Assembly (NCBI RefSeq): GCF_007954585.1
Contig: NZ_CP042382.1
Location: forward strand, 3,717,194 to 3,781,193
Origin: Pistricoccus aurantiacus
Lineage (GTDB): Bacteria > Pseudomonadota > Gammaproteobacteria > Pseudomonadales > Halomonadaceae
Direction of reading: 5' to 3'
Length of the DNA stretch: 64,000 nucleotides
Both the position numbers and the translations under genes were made by a program. Shown here one piece after another: positions 48,757 through 58,501 of the stretch. How positions within the stretch are numbered: the stretch's first letter is position 1; every line of letters begins with the position of its first letter. The notes under the pieces were generated by a model. The model did no database searches, was not told the DNA's origin, and saw only the letters and a list, made by a program, of their open reading frames with translations.

Positions 48757-50325
48757 ATGTCCCTAGAAGACCTGCATCTGACTTTGCGCAACCTTGTCCC
48801 GGAAGATTATGCCCAGCTCAAGACCCTGATGGATCGGGTCTATATGGATATCGGCGGTGCCTGGCCGGAGCCGACCATTGCGCGTCTGATTCAGGAATTT
48901 CCCGACGGCCAGCTGGTGATCGAGGACGACGGTCGGCTGGTGGGCGTCGCTTTGACCGTGCAGGCGAATTACGACGAGTTCTCCAATCCGCATCGCTATG
49001 AGGATCTGATCGGCAAGCGCGAGATCATTCGCAACGATCCCAAGGGTGATGCCATGTACGGTCTCGACGTGCTGATCGATCCGGCTTATCGAGGCTATCG
49101 TCTGGGGCGACGCCTGTACGAGGCGCGCAAGGAACTGTGCCGCTCCCTGAACCTGCGGGCGATACTGGCCGGCGGGCGCATTCCCAACTATCACCAGTAC
49201 TCAGACGAGCTGAACCCGGCGGAGTATCTGGACAGGGTATCTCGCAAGGAGATCTACGATCCGATCCTCTCTTTCCAGTTGGCCAACGATTTCCAGGTCA
49301 AGCGCCTGCTGCGCAAGTACCTTCCGGAAGACGAAAAATCCCAAGGTTACGCCACCCTGCTCGAGTGGAACAACATCCTTTACGAACCGGCAGAGCGACT
49401 GCTTGAAACCCGCAAGACCCAGGTTCGCGTGGGCGCGGTGCAGTGGCAGATGCGGGAATTTTCTTCCGTGGAGGCAGTGCTGCAGCAGATCGAGTACTAC
49501 GTCGACGCCATGTCCGACTATCAGAGCGACTTCGCGGTGTTCCCGGAGCTGTTCAATACCCCGCTGATGGGGTTACAGGATCGCGCAGCCCAGCAGGATC
49601 AGATCGCCGCGATTCGCTTCGTGGCGGGGTTCACCGAGCGCTTCAAGGCGGAAATGTCGCGCATGGCGGTATCCTACAATATCAATATCATCGGCGGATC
49701 GATGATCGAGGAAGGCGAGGACGGGCGGCTCTACAACGTCTCCTATCTGTGCCACCGAGACGGCACCCTGGAGCGCCAGGCGAAACTGCATATCACCCCT
49801 CAGGAGCGCCGCGACTGGGTGATCGAGGGCGGCAATGAGCTGCAGGTATTCGACACGGATGCGGGCCGCATCGGCATCCTGATCTGCTACGACGTGGAAT
49901 TTCCGGAACTGAGTCGCCTGCTGGCGGATCAGGACATGGATATTCTCTTCGTGCCGTTCTGGACGGATACCAAGAACAGCTATCTGCGAGTGCGTCACTG
50001 CAGCCAGGCCCGGGCCATCGAAAACGAATGCTACGTGGTGCTATGCGGCAGCGTCGGCAACGTGCCTTCCATCGAGAATCTGGATATCCAGTACGCTCAG
50101 TCCTCGGTATTCTCGCCCTCGGATTTCGCCTTTCCCCATGACGCGGTGCTGGCGGAAACCACCCCCAACACCGAGATGATCATGTTCTCGGATCTCGACC
50201 TGACTCGGCTGACGATCGTGCGCAACGAAGGCTCCGTGACCAATCTCAAGGATCGCCGCAAGGACCTCTTCGACCTGCGCCTGCGAGACTGGTCCTGGAA
50301 ATCAGGTAGTAGGCAGGAAGACTAA
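48757..50325 (+). CDS. GNAT acetyltransferase-carbon-nitrogen hydrolase fusion
   Basis: 522 residues from ATG 48757 with AGGAA upstream. Residues 1-215 are a GNAT domain (GLDVLIDPAYRGYRLGRRLYEAR with the acetyl-CoA loop). From about 225 a nitrilase domain follows: glutamate in FPELFNTP, lysine in AKLHITPQER, cysteine in GILICYDVEFPE. The same fusion is widespread and annotated as bifunctional GNAT/CN hydrolase, substrate unknown. Five bases before the peptidase gene, so co-transcribed. Confidence 0.93.
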   Translation: MSLEDLHLTLRNLVPEDYAQLKTLMDRVYMDIGGAWPEPTIARLIQEFPDGQLVIEDDGRLVGVALTVQANYDEFSNPHRYEDLIGKREIIRNDPKGDAMYGLDVLIDPAYRGYRLGRRLYEARKELCRSLNLRAILAGGRIPNYHQYSDELNPAEYLDRVSRKEIYDPILSFQLANDFQVKRLLRKYLPEDEKSQGYATLLEWNNILYEPAERLLETRKTQVRVGAVQWQMREFSSVEAVLQQIEYYVDAMSDYQSDFAVFPELFNTPLMGLQDRAAQQDQIAAIRFVAGFTERFKAEMSRMAVSYNINIIGGSMIEEGEDGRLYNVSYLCHRDGTLERQAKLHITPQERRDWVIEGGNELQVFDTDAGRIGILICYDVEFPELSRLLADQDMDILFVPFWTDTKNSYLRVRHCSQARAIENECYVVLCGSVGNVPSIENLDIQYAQSSVFSPSDFAFPHDAVLAETTPNTEMIMFSDLDLTRLTIVRNEGSVTNLKDRRKDLFDLRLRDWSWKSGSRQED

Positions 50326-50330
50326 GGGCC

Positions 50331-51125
50331 ATGTTAAGGGCCTGGCGGCGCGCTCGGGAGCGCTACTTCGAGGCTCGCCATCCTTTCCCCATCGAGGCCT
50401 GGTGCGAGAGCCGTGCTCGCCTGCCGCTGCTGGCGGCGCTCACGGAAGAAGAGGCCTCACGGCTGGGCCCACGGGCCTGGCGCTTTCTGTTCGACAAACG
50501 CCTGAGCCTGCATCCCGAGCTTGATGTCACTTTCGATCTGCCCGCCCGGCTTGCCCTTGCCGCCCAGGCCTGCCTGCTGACCCTGGGATGGACGGAGCGG
50601 GAACATCGCGAAGCCTTCGCCAACTTCCATGAAATCCTGATCCTGCCGGAAGCCTTCAAGCGTCATGTGGAGGAGATGGATGAATTCGGCGTGATGCACG
50701 AATATGTGGACGAACGCGCCGGCGAGACCTCCTATCAGGGGCCGATCGTGATCGCGTTTCCGGATCTGATGGAAAGCGGCGACCTGAACGGTTTCAACGT
50801 GATGATTCACGAGGCTTCTCACAAGCTCGACCTGGGCAACTCTCCGGACGCGGACGGCTTCCCGCCACTGCCGCGGGATATCGACCCCCGCGAATGGCAT
50901 CGCGTGTTCACCGCCGTCTGGCAAGATCTTCAGGCGCATCTCGCCCAAGGCAGATCCCCCCCTATCGATGACTATGCGGCAAGTCACCCCGGCGAATGCT
51001 TCGCCGTGTGCTGCGAGTACTTCTTCACCGCGCCGAGGATTCTCGACGATGCCTATCCTGCGCTTTACGCCCTGCTCGTCCGATACTTTCGCCAGGACCC
51101 GCTGCCTAGGCGCTTTAGGCCCTAG
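50331..51125 (+). CDS. mtfA: M90-family zinc peptidase (MtfA-like)
   Basis: 264 residues. HEASHKLD at 160-167 is the metal site (H-E-x-x-H), and HPGECFAVCCEYFF supplies the downstream glutamate. VTFDLPARLALAAQACLL and FHEILILPEAF match MtfA. In E. coli MtfA binds Mlc and affects glucose PTS control, and is an aminopeptidase. Whether Mlc exists here is unknown. Confidence 0.93.
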   Translation: MLRAWRRARERYFEARHPFPIEAWCESRARLPLLAALTEEEASRLGPRAWRFLFDKRLSLHPELDVTFDLPARLALAAQACLLTLGWTEREHREAFANFHEILILPEAFKRHVEEMDEFGVMHEYVDERAGETSYQGPIVIAFPDLMESGDLNGFNVMIHEASHKLDLGNSPDADGFPPLPRDIDPREWHRVFTAVWQDLQAHLAQGRSPPIDDYAASHPGECFAVCCEYFFTAPRILDDAYPALYALLVRYFRQDPLPRRFRP

Positions 51126-51178
51126 CACCGCTGCCGTATACTGACTCGCCTCGTTACTGCCTGGAAACGCCACGCCTC

Positions 51179-51865
51179 ATGTCTCGCCCTCTCGGAATCC
51201 TTATTGCCGCCTTGGTGGTTCTCGTTGGCCTGGGCCTAATGTGGCAATGGCTATCCATGCAGGATCTGCTCAATGTTCAGGTGCTGCTGGATCTGGTGAA
51301 CAACATCGCCGACTGGCGGGACGCGCCCTGGGCGATACTGGCGGTGATGGCGACCTATGCGCTTGCCTCCCTGGTCATCTTTCCTTTGAGCCTGCTGGTG
51401 GCCTTGACCGGCCTGCTGTTCGGGCCCTGGTGGGGATTCGGCTATGCCTTGGCGGGCACCATGGCCGCGTCGGTATTGAACTACTGGGTGGGCCGCAAGC
51501 TGGGGCGTGATGCGCTACTGGCCTACGGCGGCAAACGGCTCAAGGGGCTGTCGCGTTATCTCTCGGGCCGCGGAATCCGTACGATGGTGGTGATCAATCT
51601 GCTGCCCTTGGCGCCTTTCACCTTGACCAACATGATGGCCGGCGCCTTTCATCTTAAGTTTCGCGACTATCTGATCGGTTCCGTGCTGGGCATCGCTCCG
51701 GGAATCGTTGGCGTCACACTGCTGGGAAGCCAGCTGGGCAATCTCGTCAGCGCGGACAGTCAGCGCGAACTGCTGATGGCTCTCGGCGGCATATTGCTGG
51801 CGGTACTGGTGTTGTTTCTGGCCAAGCGCTACGCGGATCGACGCCAGCGCAAGGGCCGCCATTGA
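51179..51865 (+). CDS. TVP38/TMEM64 (DedA-like) membrane protein
   Basis: 228 residues, five or six membrane segments. FPLSLLVALTGLLFGPWWGFGYALAG in parts and INLLPLAPFTLTNMMAGAF are the VTT/SNARE-associated core found in YdjX-type proteins, some of which help lipid carrier recycling. A short basic tail RRQRKGRH follows. Its ATG is at 51179. Convergent with the glycosyltransferase, 16 bases apart. Confidence 0.88.
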   Translation: MSRPLGILIAALVVLVGLGLMWQWLSMQDLLNVQVLLDLVNNIADWRDAPWAILAVMATYALASLVIFPLSLLVALTGLLFGPWWGFGYALAGTMAASVLNYWVGRKLGRDALLAYGGKRLKGLSRYLSGRGIRTMVVINLLPLAPFTLTNMMAGAFHLKFRDYLIGSVLGIAPGIVGVTLLGSQLGNLVSADSQRELLMALGGILLAVLVLFLAKRYADRRQRKGRH

Positions 51866-51881
51866 GTGGCACGATCCAGGC

Positions 51882-53207
51882 TTATTGCTTGGGCAGCAGT
51901 TCCTCATCCTTCTTGAGCAAGGGCTGCTGCAGTAGCGGCTGATTTGGCATGCTTTGAAACAGGCTACGCAGTATTCTTCCTCGGTGACACAGCATGTGCC
52001 ATTCCGCGCCGAGTCGCCCACGCACCCGCTCCCAGGTGCCGTCGTCCGCGTGACTGACCGGCCCACCGCCGGCAATGGCCTGGCGGTAGAGCGTCAAACA
52101 CAGCCGAGCGCAGCGGCTTTCGTCGAACTCCTGCGCCACCAGCAACGCCTGGTGGCGCATCTTCGCAAGGCGCTCCGGGTCTTCCACCAGATCCATCAAG
52201 GCGTCCGCCATGGCCTGGGCGTCGTCTTCCGCCAGCAAATAGCCGTTGCAGCCATCTCGCAGCACTTCCCGCACTCCCGGCGCGTCTACCGCCACCACCG
52301 GCAGCCCCGCGGCCATGGCCTCCACCAGCACCATGCCCTGGGTTTCGCTATGCGACGCGAAGGCAAAGGCCTGCATGGCATGGTAGGCATCGATCAGCGC
52401 CTGTCCCTGCAGTTTGCCGGTAAAATGCACCCGTGCCGCCACGCCGTTCGTTTCGGCAATTTCCTCGATAGTGTTTCGCGCGTCGCCATCGCCGATCACC
52501 AGAAAATGCACGTCGTCTCGACGACTGAGCAATTCCACCAGCGCCTGGGCAAGAAACGGCAGATTTTTCTCCTTGGCGAGCCGACCCACATGTCCGACGA
52601 CGAACGCCCCTGGGGCGATCCCCAGACGCCGACGCAGCGCGCTGCCGTCTCCCTGGCCGAAGCGTTCGGTATCGACACCGCTGGGTACTACTGCCACCAC
52701 CGGGTTGGCATTACGTTCCTGCAGCAGTTGACGTACGCTCTCGCTGGGGGCGATGACCGCATCGCACAGATGGGTATATTCCGTGGACAGGGCAATGGCG
52801 AAGCGCTGCATGCGAGGAGAATCCCCGGGTACGTAATGGGTGTAGTGTTCGTATAGCGTGTGATGGGAAAAGATCAGTGGCAGCTTGTAGGTTTCCGCGG
52901 CTCGTGCGGCGGTGTCGCCCAGTAGAAAAGGATGGTGGGAATGCACGATATCCGGCTCGAAGGCCTCGATCGCCTCGTAAAGCTGACCCGGAATCGGCAC
53001 CGGCAGCGAAAAATCGCTGCCGTTGAAATTCTGCACCGCCAGTACCCTGACCACGTCATCCTCTTTTTCAGGCTGGCCTTCGAGCTTGGGCGCCACCACC
53101 AATACCCGGTGCCCCATGACCTGCAGCCGGGACTTGAGCCGCTGCACCGACTCGCTGACACCGCCCACGATAGGGTAATAGGTGTTGGTAAACATCAACA
53201 CGTTCAA
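51882..53207 (-). CDS. Glycosyltransferase family 4
   Basis: 441 residues if TTG 53207 is used: GGGAG is eight bases before it, whereas GTG 53216 is almost touching that site. The protein starts MNVLMFTNTYYPIVGGVSESV (nucleotide-lipid acceptor loop GG), and has HSHHPFLLGD, VPSGVDTERF, GRLAKEKNLPFL and the E-x7-E motif in SHSETQGMVLVEAMA. Resembles diacylglycerol- or phosphoinositol-type glycosyltransferases. It probably transfers a sugar to a lipid; acceptor unproven. Confidence 0.88.
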   Translation of the reverse strand: MNVLMFTNTYYPIVGGVSESVQRLKSRLQVMGHRVLVVAPKLEGQPEKEDDVVRVLAVQNFNGSDFSLPVPIPGQLYEAIEAFEPDIVHSHHPFLLGDTAARAAETYKLPLIFSHHTLYEHYTHYVPGDSPRMQRFAIALSTEYTHLCDAVIAPSESVRQLLQERNANPVVAVVPSGVDTERFGQGDGSALRRRLGIAPGAFVVGHVGRLAKEKNLPFLAQALVELLSRRDDVHFLVIGDGDARNTIEEIAETNGVAARVHFTGKLQGQALIDAYHAMQAFAFASHSETQGMVLVEAMAAGLPVVAVDAPGVREVLRDGCNGYLLAEDDAQAMADALMDLVEDPERLAKMRHQALLVAQEFDESRCARLCLTLYRQAIAGGGPVSHADDGTWERVRGRLGAEWHMLCHRGRILRSLFQSMPNQPLLQQPLLKKDEELLPKQ

Positions 53208-53388
53208 TCCATACACTCCCTTGCTGAACCGATCGTTCGATTATCGCGCGGTAAAGCCGACACTTCATCCTTGTTTTTGGGCGGTCGGATAAAATTGGAC
53301 AACCAGTCGATTGTTGATTAATTTTTGTATAGCAATGATTCAATCGTTGCAGCCAATCAAAACGTGATAAATCAACGACTCAGGAGCC

Positions 53389-53832
53389 ATGACCGTGACT
53401 CTATTCGAAGCCCTACGGGAAGATCATGACACTCAACGTACGCTGCTCGATCTGCTGGTCCGAACCGAAGGCGCCAGCGAAGGAAGGGAGGAACTGTTCG
53501 GCAAGGTCAAGAGCGAGCTTCAATCCCACGCCGCGGCGGAAGAGCGCGCGCTCTACATTCCCATGATGGAGCATGACGCCACCCAGGAAAAAGCCCGTCA
53601 CAGCGTGGCGGAGCATCACGAGATCGACGAGCTGATCGAAACCCTGGAAGCCACGGATTACAGCTCGCCCAGCTGGCTGAGTCATGCCAAGCAGCTTCAA
53701 CATCTGGTGACTCACCATCTGGACGAGGAAGAGCACGAGGTATTTCAACTTGCCGGACGCTATCTGGAAGAGGAGCAGAAGCAGCAGTTCAAGGACGTTT
53801 ATCGTCATGAGATGGAAGAGCATCGTCAATGA
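53389..53832 (+). CDS. Hemerythrin-domain (HHE) protein
   Basis: 147 residues. ALREDHDTQ, SHAAAEERALYIPM, AEHHEIDELI and VTHHLDEEEHEVF give the histidine and acidic ligands of the di-iron site. Four-helix bundle, cytoplasmic, likely sensing or binding oxygen, NO or iron. AGGAG is only two bases from ATG 53389, so GTG 53395 (two codons in) may be the true start. Confidence 0.93.
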   Translation: MTVTLFEALREDHDTQRTLLDLLVRTEGASEGREELFGKVKSELQSHAAAEERALYIPMMEHDATQEKARHSVAEHHEIDELIETLEATDYSSPSWLSHAKQLQHLVTHHLDEEEHEVFQLAGRYLEEEQKQQFKDVYRHEMEEHRQ

Positions 53833-53835
53833 GGT

Positions 53836-53877
53836 ACTTTCGATGAAGCACTCTTGGTGAAGTACTCTCTATGAAGC
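53836..53877. repeat. Three tandem 14-bp repeats after the hemerythrin gene
   Basis: ACTTTCGATGAAGC, ACTCTTGGTGAAGT and ACTCTCTATGAAGC, contiguous, from 4 bases after the hemerythrin stop to 60 before the astE start. Each contains RTGAAG. Confidence 0.75.
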
Positions 53878-53937
53878 GCTTGCGCGCGGCGCGGCCTTTT
53901 CTTGCGACCAACGACGAGAGTGACAGGAGGGTTCGAT

Positions 53938-54930
53938 ATGCTGAGCGATTGGCTCGATCTTAGCTTCGAAGGAAAAACGCCTCGCTCACGGACCGGAGGT
54001 CCTGCAAACGGACGCTATCGGCTGCTGGGATCCGGCATGCTGGAACTAGTACCGAATACTCCGCAGCCGGAAGCTTATTCCTGTGTCATTTCCGCGGGTA
54101 TTCACGGCAATGAGACCGCGCCCATCGAACTGGTCGGCGAGCTGCTGGCGGCGCTCGAAACCGGACAGGTTCGTCTGGGGGCGCCGCTGTTGATCTTGCT
54201 CGGCAATCTGCCTGCCATCGCCGCCGGCCAGCGCTTTATCAATACCAATCTCAATCGGCTGTTTCGACGCGATCTGGAAGAAAGCGGCCCCGAGCCGGAC
54301 CGTGCCCGGGAACTGATGGCGACGGTGGACGCTTTCTACGCGCGGCATCAGGATCACCCCCCGCTGCATTACGACATGCATACGGCGATTCGCGACAGCC
54401 GCTATCCTCGCTTCGCGGTGGAACCCTACGGTGAAGGACCGCCCACGGAAGAAAACCAGTGGCACTGGCTAGCCGGCGCGGGCCTGCAGGCTGTACTGCA
54501 TCAGCATTGCCATAGCTGGACCTTCTCTCACTACTCTCGCCACTACCATGGCGCTCAAGCGTTTACGCTGGAACTAGGCAAGGTCGCGGAATTTGGCCAC
54601 AATGACCTGACCGCCCTGCGCCCCATGAGCGAGCTGCTGAAAGCATTGGCGGAAGGCGTCTTGCCTGCCTCGGCGCCGCCCTCACGTATGGCGTTTTTTC
54701 AGGTCGAGCGGGAATTGATGCGGGAGTCCGAGGATTTCAGTCTGTGCTTCGCCGAGGATACCCCAAACTTCACCGAATTCGCCCCGGGTCGATGTCTGGC
54801 CAGAGATGCAACAGCCGGTGAGTGCCGGGTCGGCAATACGCCTCTGGCAGTGGTGTTTCCCAACGCCGAAGTGGAAATTGGCGCTCGTGCGGCGCTGCTG
54901 GTAGCGACGACGCCGCCGCCCAGGACCTGA
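53938..54930 (+). CDS. astE: Succinylglutamate desuccinylase (AstE)
   Basis: 330 residues from ATG 53938, preceded by GGAGG. SAGIHGNETAPIEL gives zinc His and Glu near residue 57, DMHTAIRDS the third ligand, and FTLELGKVAEFG the catalytic glutamate. It frees glutamate in the last step of the arginine succinyltransferase pathway. The other ast genes are not here, but an arginine-type importer follows. Confidence 0.95.
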   Translation: MLSDWLDLSFEGKTPRSRTGGPANGRYRLLGSGMLELVPNTPQPEAYSCVISAGIHGNETAPIELVGELLAALETGQVRLGAPLLILLGNLPAIAAGQRFINTNLNRLFRRDLEESGPEPDRARELMATVDAFYARHQDHPPLHYDMHTAIRDSRYPRFAVEPYGEGPPTEENQWHWLAGAGLQAVLHQHCHSWTFSHYSRHYHGAQAFTLELGKVAEFGHNDLTALRPMSELLKALAEGVLPASAPPSRMAFFQVERELMRESEDFSLCFAEDTPNFTEFAPGRCLARDATAGECRVGNTPLAVVFPNAEVEIGARAALLVATTPPPRT

Positions 54931-55184
54931 AACATCCTGGAAATCTTGAAACGATAGTTGGCAACCAGATAGTTGGTAAAAAAACAGTCCTGTCATCCAA
55001 TAATAACCTACAGGTATCTCCATGCGCGTTTTTCCCTGTCACCCAAACCGCAAGCGCCAGCCAGGTCCTCAATTCGGGCCTTTCTCTTGTCGATGGGCTT
55101 GGTAGAATCGCCCTCTTTCGCGTCGGCGATCTACCAGCGATTTCTTTTTGAGAATCATGCTCATTGAATTGGAGCCACTCTTAT

Positions 55185-55955
55185 ATGGCCGAGACGCCCA
55201 TTCCCCTGGAAGTTCGCAATATCAAGAAGCGTTTTGGCGATGTCGAAGTGCTGAAGGGGCTATCGCTGCAAGCTCACAAGGGCGATGTCATCACCCTGAT
55301 CGGCGCTTCCGGCTCCGGCAAGAGCACTTTCCTGCGCTGCATGAACCTGCTCGAACAGCCCAACGAGGGCGAACTGTTCATGCATGGCGAACAAATCCGC
55401 TTCAAGGAAACCCGGCACGGTCGCGAACCGGCGGACTGGCGCCAGGTGGTGCGCATGCGCGCCAAGCTTTCCATGGTGTTCCAGAACTTCAACCTCTGGG
55501 CGCACATGACGCTGTTGGAAAACGTTACTGAAGCGCCGATCCACGTGTTGGGAAAATCAAGGAAGGAAGCGATCGAACAGGCGCGAGGCTTGCTCGAACG
55601 AGTGGGGCTAGGCGAACGCGCGGACTACTATCCGGCGCAGATGTCCGGCGGCCAACAGCAGCGCGGTGCCATTGCTCGCGCCTTGGCCATGGATCCGGAA
55701 GTCATGCTGTTCGACGAGCCAACCTCGGCGCTGGATCCGGAACTGGTGGGGGACGTGCTCAAGGTCATGAGAGATCTCGCCAAGGAAGGTCGCACCATGA
55801 TCGTGGTGACTCACGAGATGGCGTTTGCCCGGGACGTTTCCACCCAGGTCATGTACCTGCATCAGGGAGTCGTGGAGGAAGCCGGCGCGCCGCGGGACGT
55901 GCTGGACAGCCCGCGTTCCGAACGGCTCAAGCAGTTTCTGGCACCCAAGCACTAA
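55185..55955 (+). CDS. aotP: Arginine/ornithine-type ABC transporter ATP-binding protein
   Basis: 256 residues from ATG 55185. Walker A GASGSGKST, NFNLWAHMTLLENV (the polar amino-acid Q-loop), MSGGQQQRGAIARALA, VMLFDEPTSALDPE. Matches the HisP/AotP group. Heads aotP-Q-M-J. The 254 bases upstream hold no gene, only a twofold repeat GATAGTTGG (54953, 54968). Confidence 0.93.
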   Translation: MAETPIPLEVRNIKKRFGDVEVLKGLSLQAHKGDVITLIGASGSGKSTFLRCMNLLEQPNEGELFMHGEQIRFKETRHGREPADWRQVVRMRAKLSMVFQNFNLWAHMTLLENVTEAPIHVLGKSRKEAIEQARGLLERVGLGERADYYPAQMSGGQQQRGAIARALAMDPEVMLFDEPTSALDPELVGDVLKVMRDLAKEGRTMIVVTHEMAFARDVSTQVMYLHQGVVEEAGAPRDVLDSPRSERLKQFLAPKH

Positions 55956-55973
55956 GGGCGGAAGGAGAGCTTC

Positions 55974-56681
55974 ATGATCGACCTGCACGGTTACGGCCCT
56001 CGCCTGCTGGATGGCGCTCTGGTCACCATCGAACTGGCGGTGCTGTCGCTGATTCTGGCCGTTGTGCTGGGTCTGGTCACCGCCAGTGCCAAGATGTCTC
56101 GCAACTGGCTGTTGCATCGTCTCGGCACTCTCTACACCACCATCATTCGCGGCGTGCCGGATCTGGTGCTGATGATGCTGTTTTTCTTCGGCGGCCAGAT
56201 CGGTATCAATATATTCACGGACTGGCTATATGATCGGTTCGGCGTCGATATCTTCATCAACGTCAATGAATTCGTCGCCGGGGTGATCACTATCGGCCTG
56301 ATCTTCGGCGCCTATATGGGGGAAACCTTTCGCGGCGCCTTTCTCGCCGTGGACAGCGGCCAGATCGAAGCAGGGCGCGCCTACGGCATGAGTCAGTGGC
56401 TGGTGTTTCGACGTATCCGCTTTCCGCTGATGATGCGCCACGCACTGCCCGGGCTTTCCAACAACTGGATGGTGCTGCTCAAGACCACCGCCCTGGTATC
56501 GATCATTGGACTTTCCGACATGGTGCGAGTCGCTGCGGAAGCCTCCAAGGCCACTCGGGAGCCCTTCACCTTCATGCTGATCGTCGGCGCCATCTATCTG
56601 CTGATCGCCAGCGTGTCGGAATGGATTTTTGCCTGGCTGCAGAAGCGCTACAGCGTCGGTTTCGGGGAGAACCAGGCATGA
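55974..56681 (+). CDS. aotQ: Arginine/ornithine-type ABC transporter permease (HisQ/AotQ)
   Basis: 235 residues, five membrane segments. LLDGALVTIELAVLSLILAVVLGL and EAGRAYGMSQWLVFRRIRFPLMMRHALPG in parts are the polar-amino-acid permease core with its ATPase-contact loop. GGAAGGAG precedes the ATG. Its TGA overlaps the next ATG (ATGA). Confidence 0.93.
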   Translation: MIDLHGYGPRLLDGALVTIELAVLSLILAVVLGLVTASAKMSRNWLLHRLGTLYTTIIRGVPDLVLMMLFFFGGQIGINIFTDWLYDRFGVDIFINVNEFVAGVITIGLIFGAYMGETFRGAFLAVDSGQIEAGRAYGMSQWLVFRRIRFPLMMRHALPGLSNNWMVLLKTTALVSIIGLSDMVRVAAEASKATREPFTFMLIVGAIYLLIASVSEWIFAWLQKRYSVGFGENQA

Positions 56682-57409
56682 TGGAATCCCTGAACACCTG
56701 GCTGACGGGGCTGCTGACGGAGAACAGCATCTTCACCCTGCAGACCTTGGGCTACTACTGGGAAGGTCTGGTCACCACAACGCAATTGGTCTTTCTGTCC
56801 CTGTTGATCGGTCTGGTGCTGGCGGTGCCGCTGGCGATCGGACGTGGCTCGAAGCATCGATTCATCAAGCTGCCGATCTTCTTCTATACCTATGTATTTC
56901 GCGGTACACCGCTGCTGGTGCAGCTGTATCTCATCTATTACGGCGTGGTCTTCGTCGAGGGAATTCAGGACACCTGGCTGTGGGTGATTCTCGAAGATCC
57001 TTTCATGCCGGCGCTGATCGCCTTTACCCTCAATACCGCCGCCTATACCACGGAAATCTTTCATGGCGCGATCAAGGCCACTGCCCGGGGCGAGATCGAA
57101 GCGGCCAGAGCCTACGGCATGTCACAAAGCCTGATGATGCGCCGCATCGTATTGCCCAGCGCCTTTCGACGGGCGCTGCCGGTCTACGGTAACGAAGTCA
57201 TCTTCATGCTGCACGCCAGCGCCATCGCCAGCGTCGTCACCCTGATGGATTTGACCGGCGCCGCACGCTTCGTCTATGCGCGTTTCTATGCGCCTTTCGA
57301 TGCCTTCCTGTTCGTGGCGGCGATCTACCTTTGCCTGACTTTCAGTATCCTGTTCCTGTTTCGCTTTCTGGAGAAACGCCTGCTGGCCCATCTAAAGCCC
57401 GTAAGTTGA
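56678..57409 (+). CDS. aotM: Arginine/ornithine-type ABC transporter permease (HisM/AotM)
   Basis: 243 residues from ATG 56678; the frame upstream to 56396 lies inside aotQ. EAARAYGMSQSLMMRRIVLPSAFRRALP in parts is the coupling loop, and FRGTPLLVQLYLIYYG is the HisM hallmark. Forms the channel with AotQ. Confidence 0.93.
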   Translation: MMESLNTWLTGLLTENSIFTLQTLGYYWEGLVTTTQLVFLSLLIGLVLAVPLAIGRGSKHRFIKLPIFFYTYVFRGTPLLVQLYLIYYGVVFVEGIQDTWLWVILEDPFMPALIAFTLNTAAYTTEIFHGAIKATARGEIEAARAYGMSQSLMMRRIVLPSAFRRALPVYGNEVIFMLHASAIASVVTLMDLTGAARFVYARFYAPFDAFLFVAAIYLCLTFSILFLFRFLEKRLLAHLKPVS

Positions 57410-57586
57410 CAGTCTTGCTTTCCACTCCATGTCCGGTATTCAAACGAACGTTGGCTTTTACCCCCGACATCAACGCTAGGCATCTTCCTTGCGTCGCCGA
57501 GTTAGGCTAGGTTGAACATGTCAGACTAGGGCATCCAAGGGTCATCGTCCCGGTCGTTACAACATTCATCAATGCAGGGAATTGCC

Positions 57587-58378
57587 ATGAAACTCAAGCT
57601 AGCTCTTACCGCCGGTCTGCTCGGCACGCTACTGGTCACCGGCGGCGCCTATGCGAAAAGCGACATTCGTATTGCGGTGGACGTACCCTATGAACCCATG
57701 GAATATCGCACCCCGAGCGGCGAACTGACCGGTTTCGACATCGACCTGGGCAATGCGCTTTGTGAGGAAATCGGTATTCAATGCGAGTGGGTGGTGATGG
57801 CCTGGGACGGCATCATTCCCGGGCTGATGGCGCGCAAGTATGACGCCATCATGTCCTCCATGACCATCAACGACCAGCGGCGGGAACAGGTGTTGTTCTC
57901 GGAGCCCTATTTCACACCGCCTTCCGCCTGGTTCGCGCCCAAGGACGCGGAGATCGGTGAACCAAGCAAGGAAAACCTCGACGGCATGACCGTCGGCGTA
58001 CAGCGCGGCACCCTGCAGGACAACTACGTGACGGATGTCTACGGCGATGTAGTGGAGGTCAACCGCTACTCCACTGCGGACGACATCGTGCTGGACATGA
58101 ACGCGGGCCGCCTGGATATCGTCTTCCTCGACTACCCGGTGGGCAAGTCCACGCTGATCGACAGCCAGGCGGGCGACTACAAGGTGGTCGGCGAGATGAT
58201 CACCGAGCCCAAGAAGTATTTCGGCGATGGCTTTGGCATCGCTTTCCGAAAGCGCGATGCGGAACTGGCGGAAAGCTTCAACGAGGCTTTGAAAAAACTC
58301 AGAAGCAATGGCACCTACGACGAGATACGCAACAAGTACTTTGAAGAAAACAACGCCGCCAGCGGCAACCCTCAATAA
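57587..58378 (+). CDS. aotJ: Arginine/ornithine-type substrate-binding protein
   Basis: 263 residues from ATG 57587, with AGGGA seven bases upstream. Signal peptide MKLKLALTAGLLGTLLVTGGAYA. IRIAVDVPYEPMEYRTPSGELTGFDIDLGNALC in parts, DGIIPGLMARKYDAIMSSMTI and GVQRGTLQDNYV are family 3 (HisJ/LAO type). Periplasmic, binds a basic amino acid. 177 bases after aotM, room for a separate promoter or processing site. Confidence 0.93.
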   Translation: MKLKLALTAGLLGTLLVTGGAYAKSDIRIAVDVPYEPMEYRTPSGELTGFDIDLGNALCEEIGIQCEWVVMAWDGIIPGLMARKYDAIMSSMTINDQRREQVLFSEPYFTPPSAWFAPKDAEIGEPSKENLDGMTVGVQRGTLQDNYVTDVYGDVVEVNRYSTADDIVLDMNAGRLDIVFLDYPVGKSTLIDSQAGDYKVVGEMITEPKKYFGDGFGIAFRKRDAELAESFNEALKKLRSNGTYDEIRNKYFEENNAASGNPQ

Positions 58379-58388
58379 TCGACTCGCG

Positions 58389-58424
58389 ACCTCCCGGCGC
58401 TATCGCGTCGGGAGGCCTTGTATG
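58389..58424 (+). terminator. Terminator after aotJ
   Basis: CCTCCCG, 12 bases, CGGGAGG then CCTTGTATGTTTTC. Good stem, modest T run. Confidence 0.6.
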
Positions 58425-58501
58425 TTTTCATGACGCTCAAACCGTTCTTTTGCGCATGCCGAATGACTGCGTCTACGCTCATTCAAAGGAGACCGACCTC
58501 C

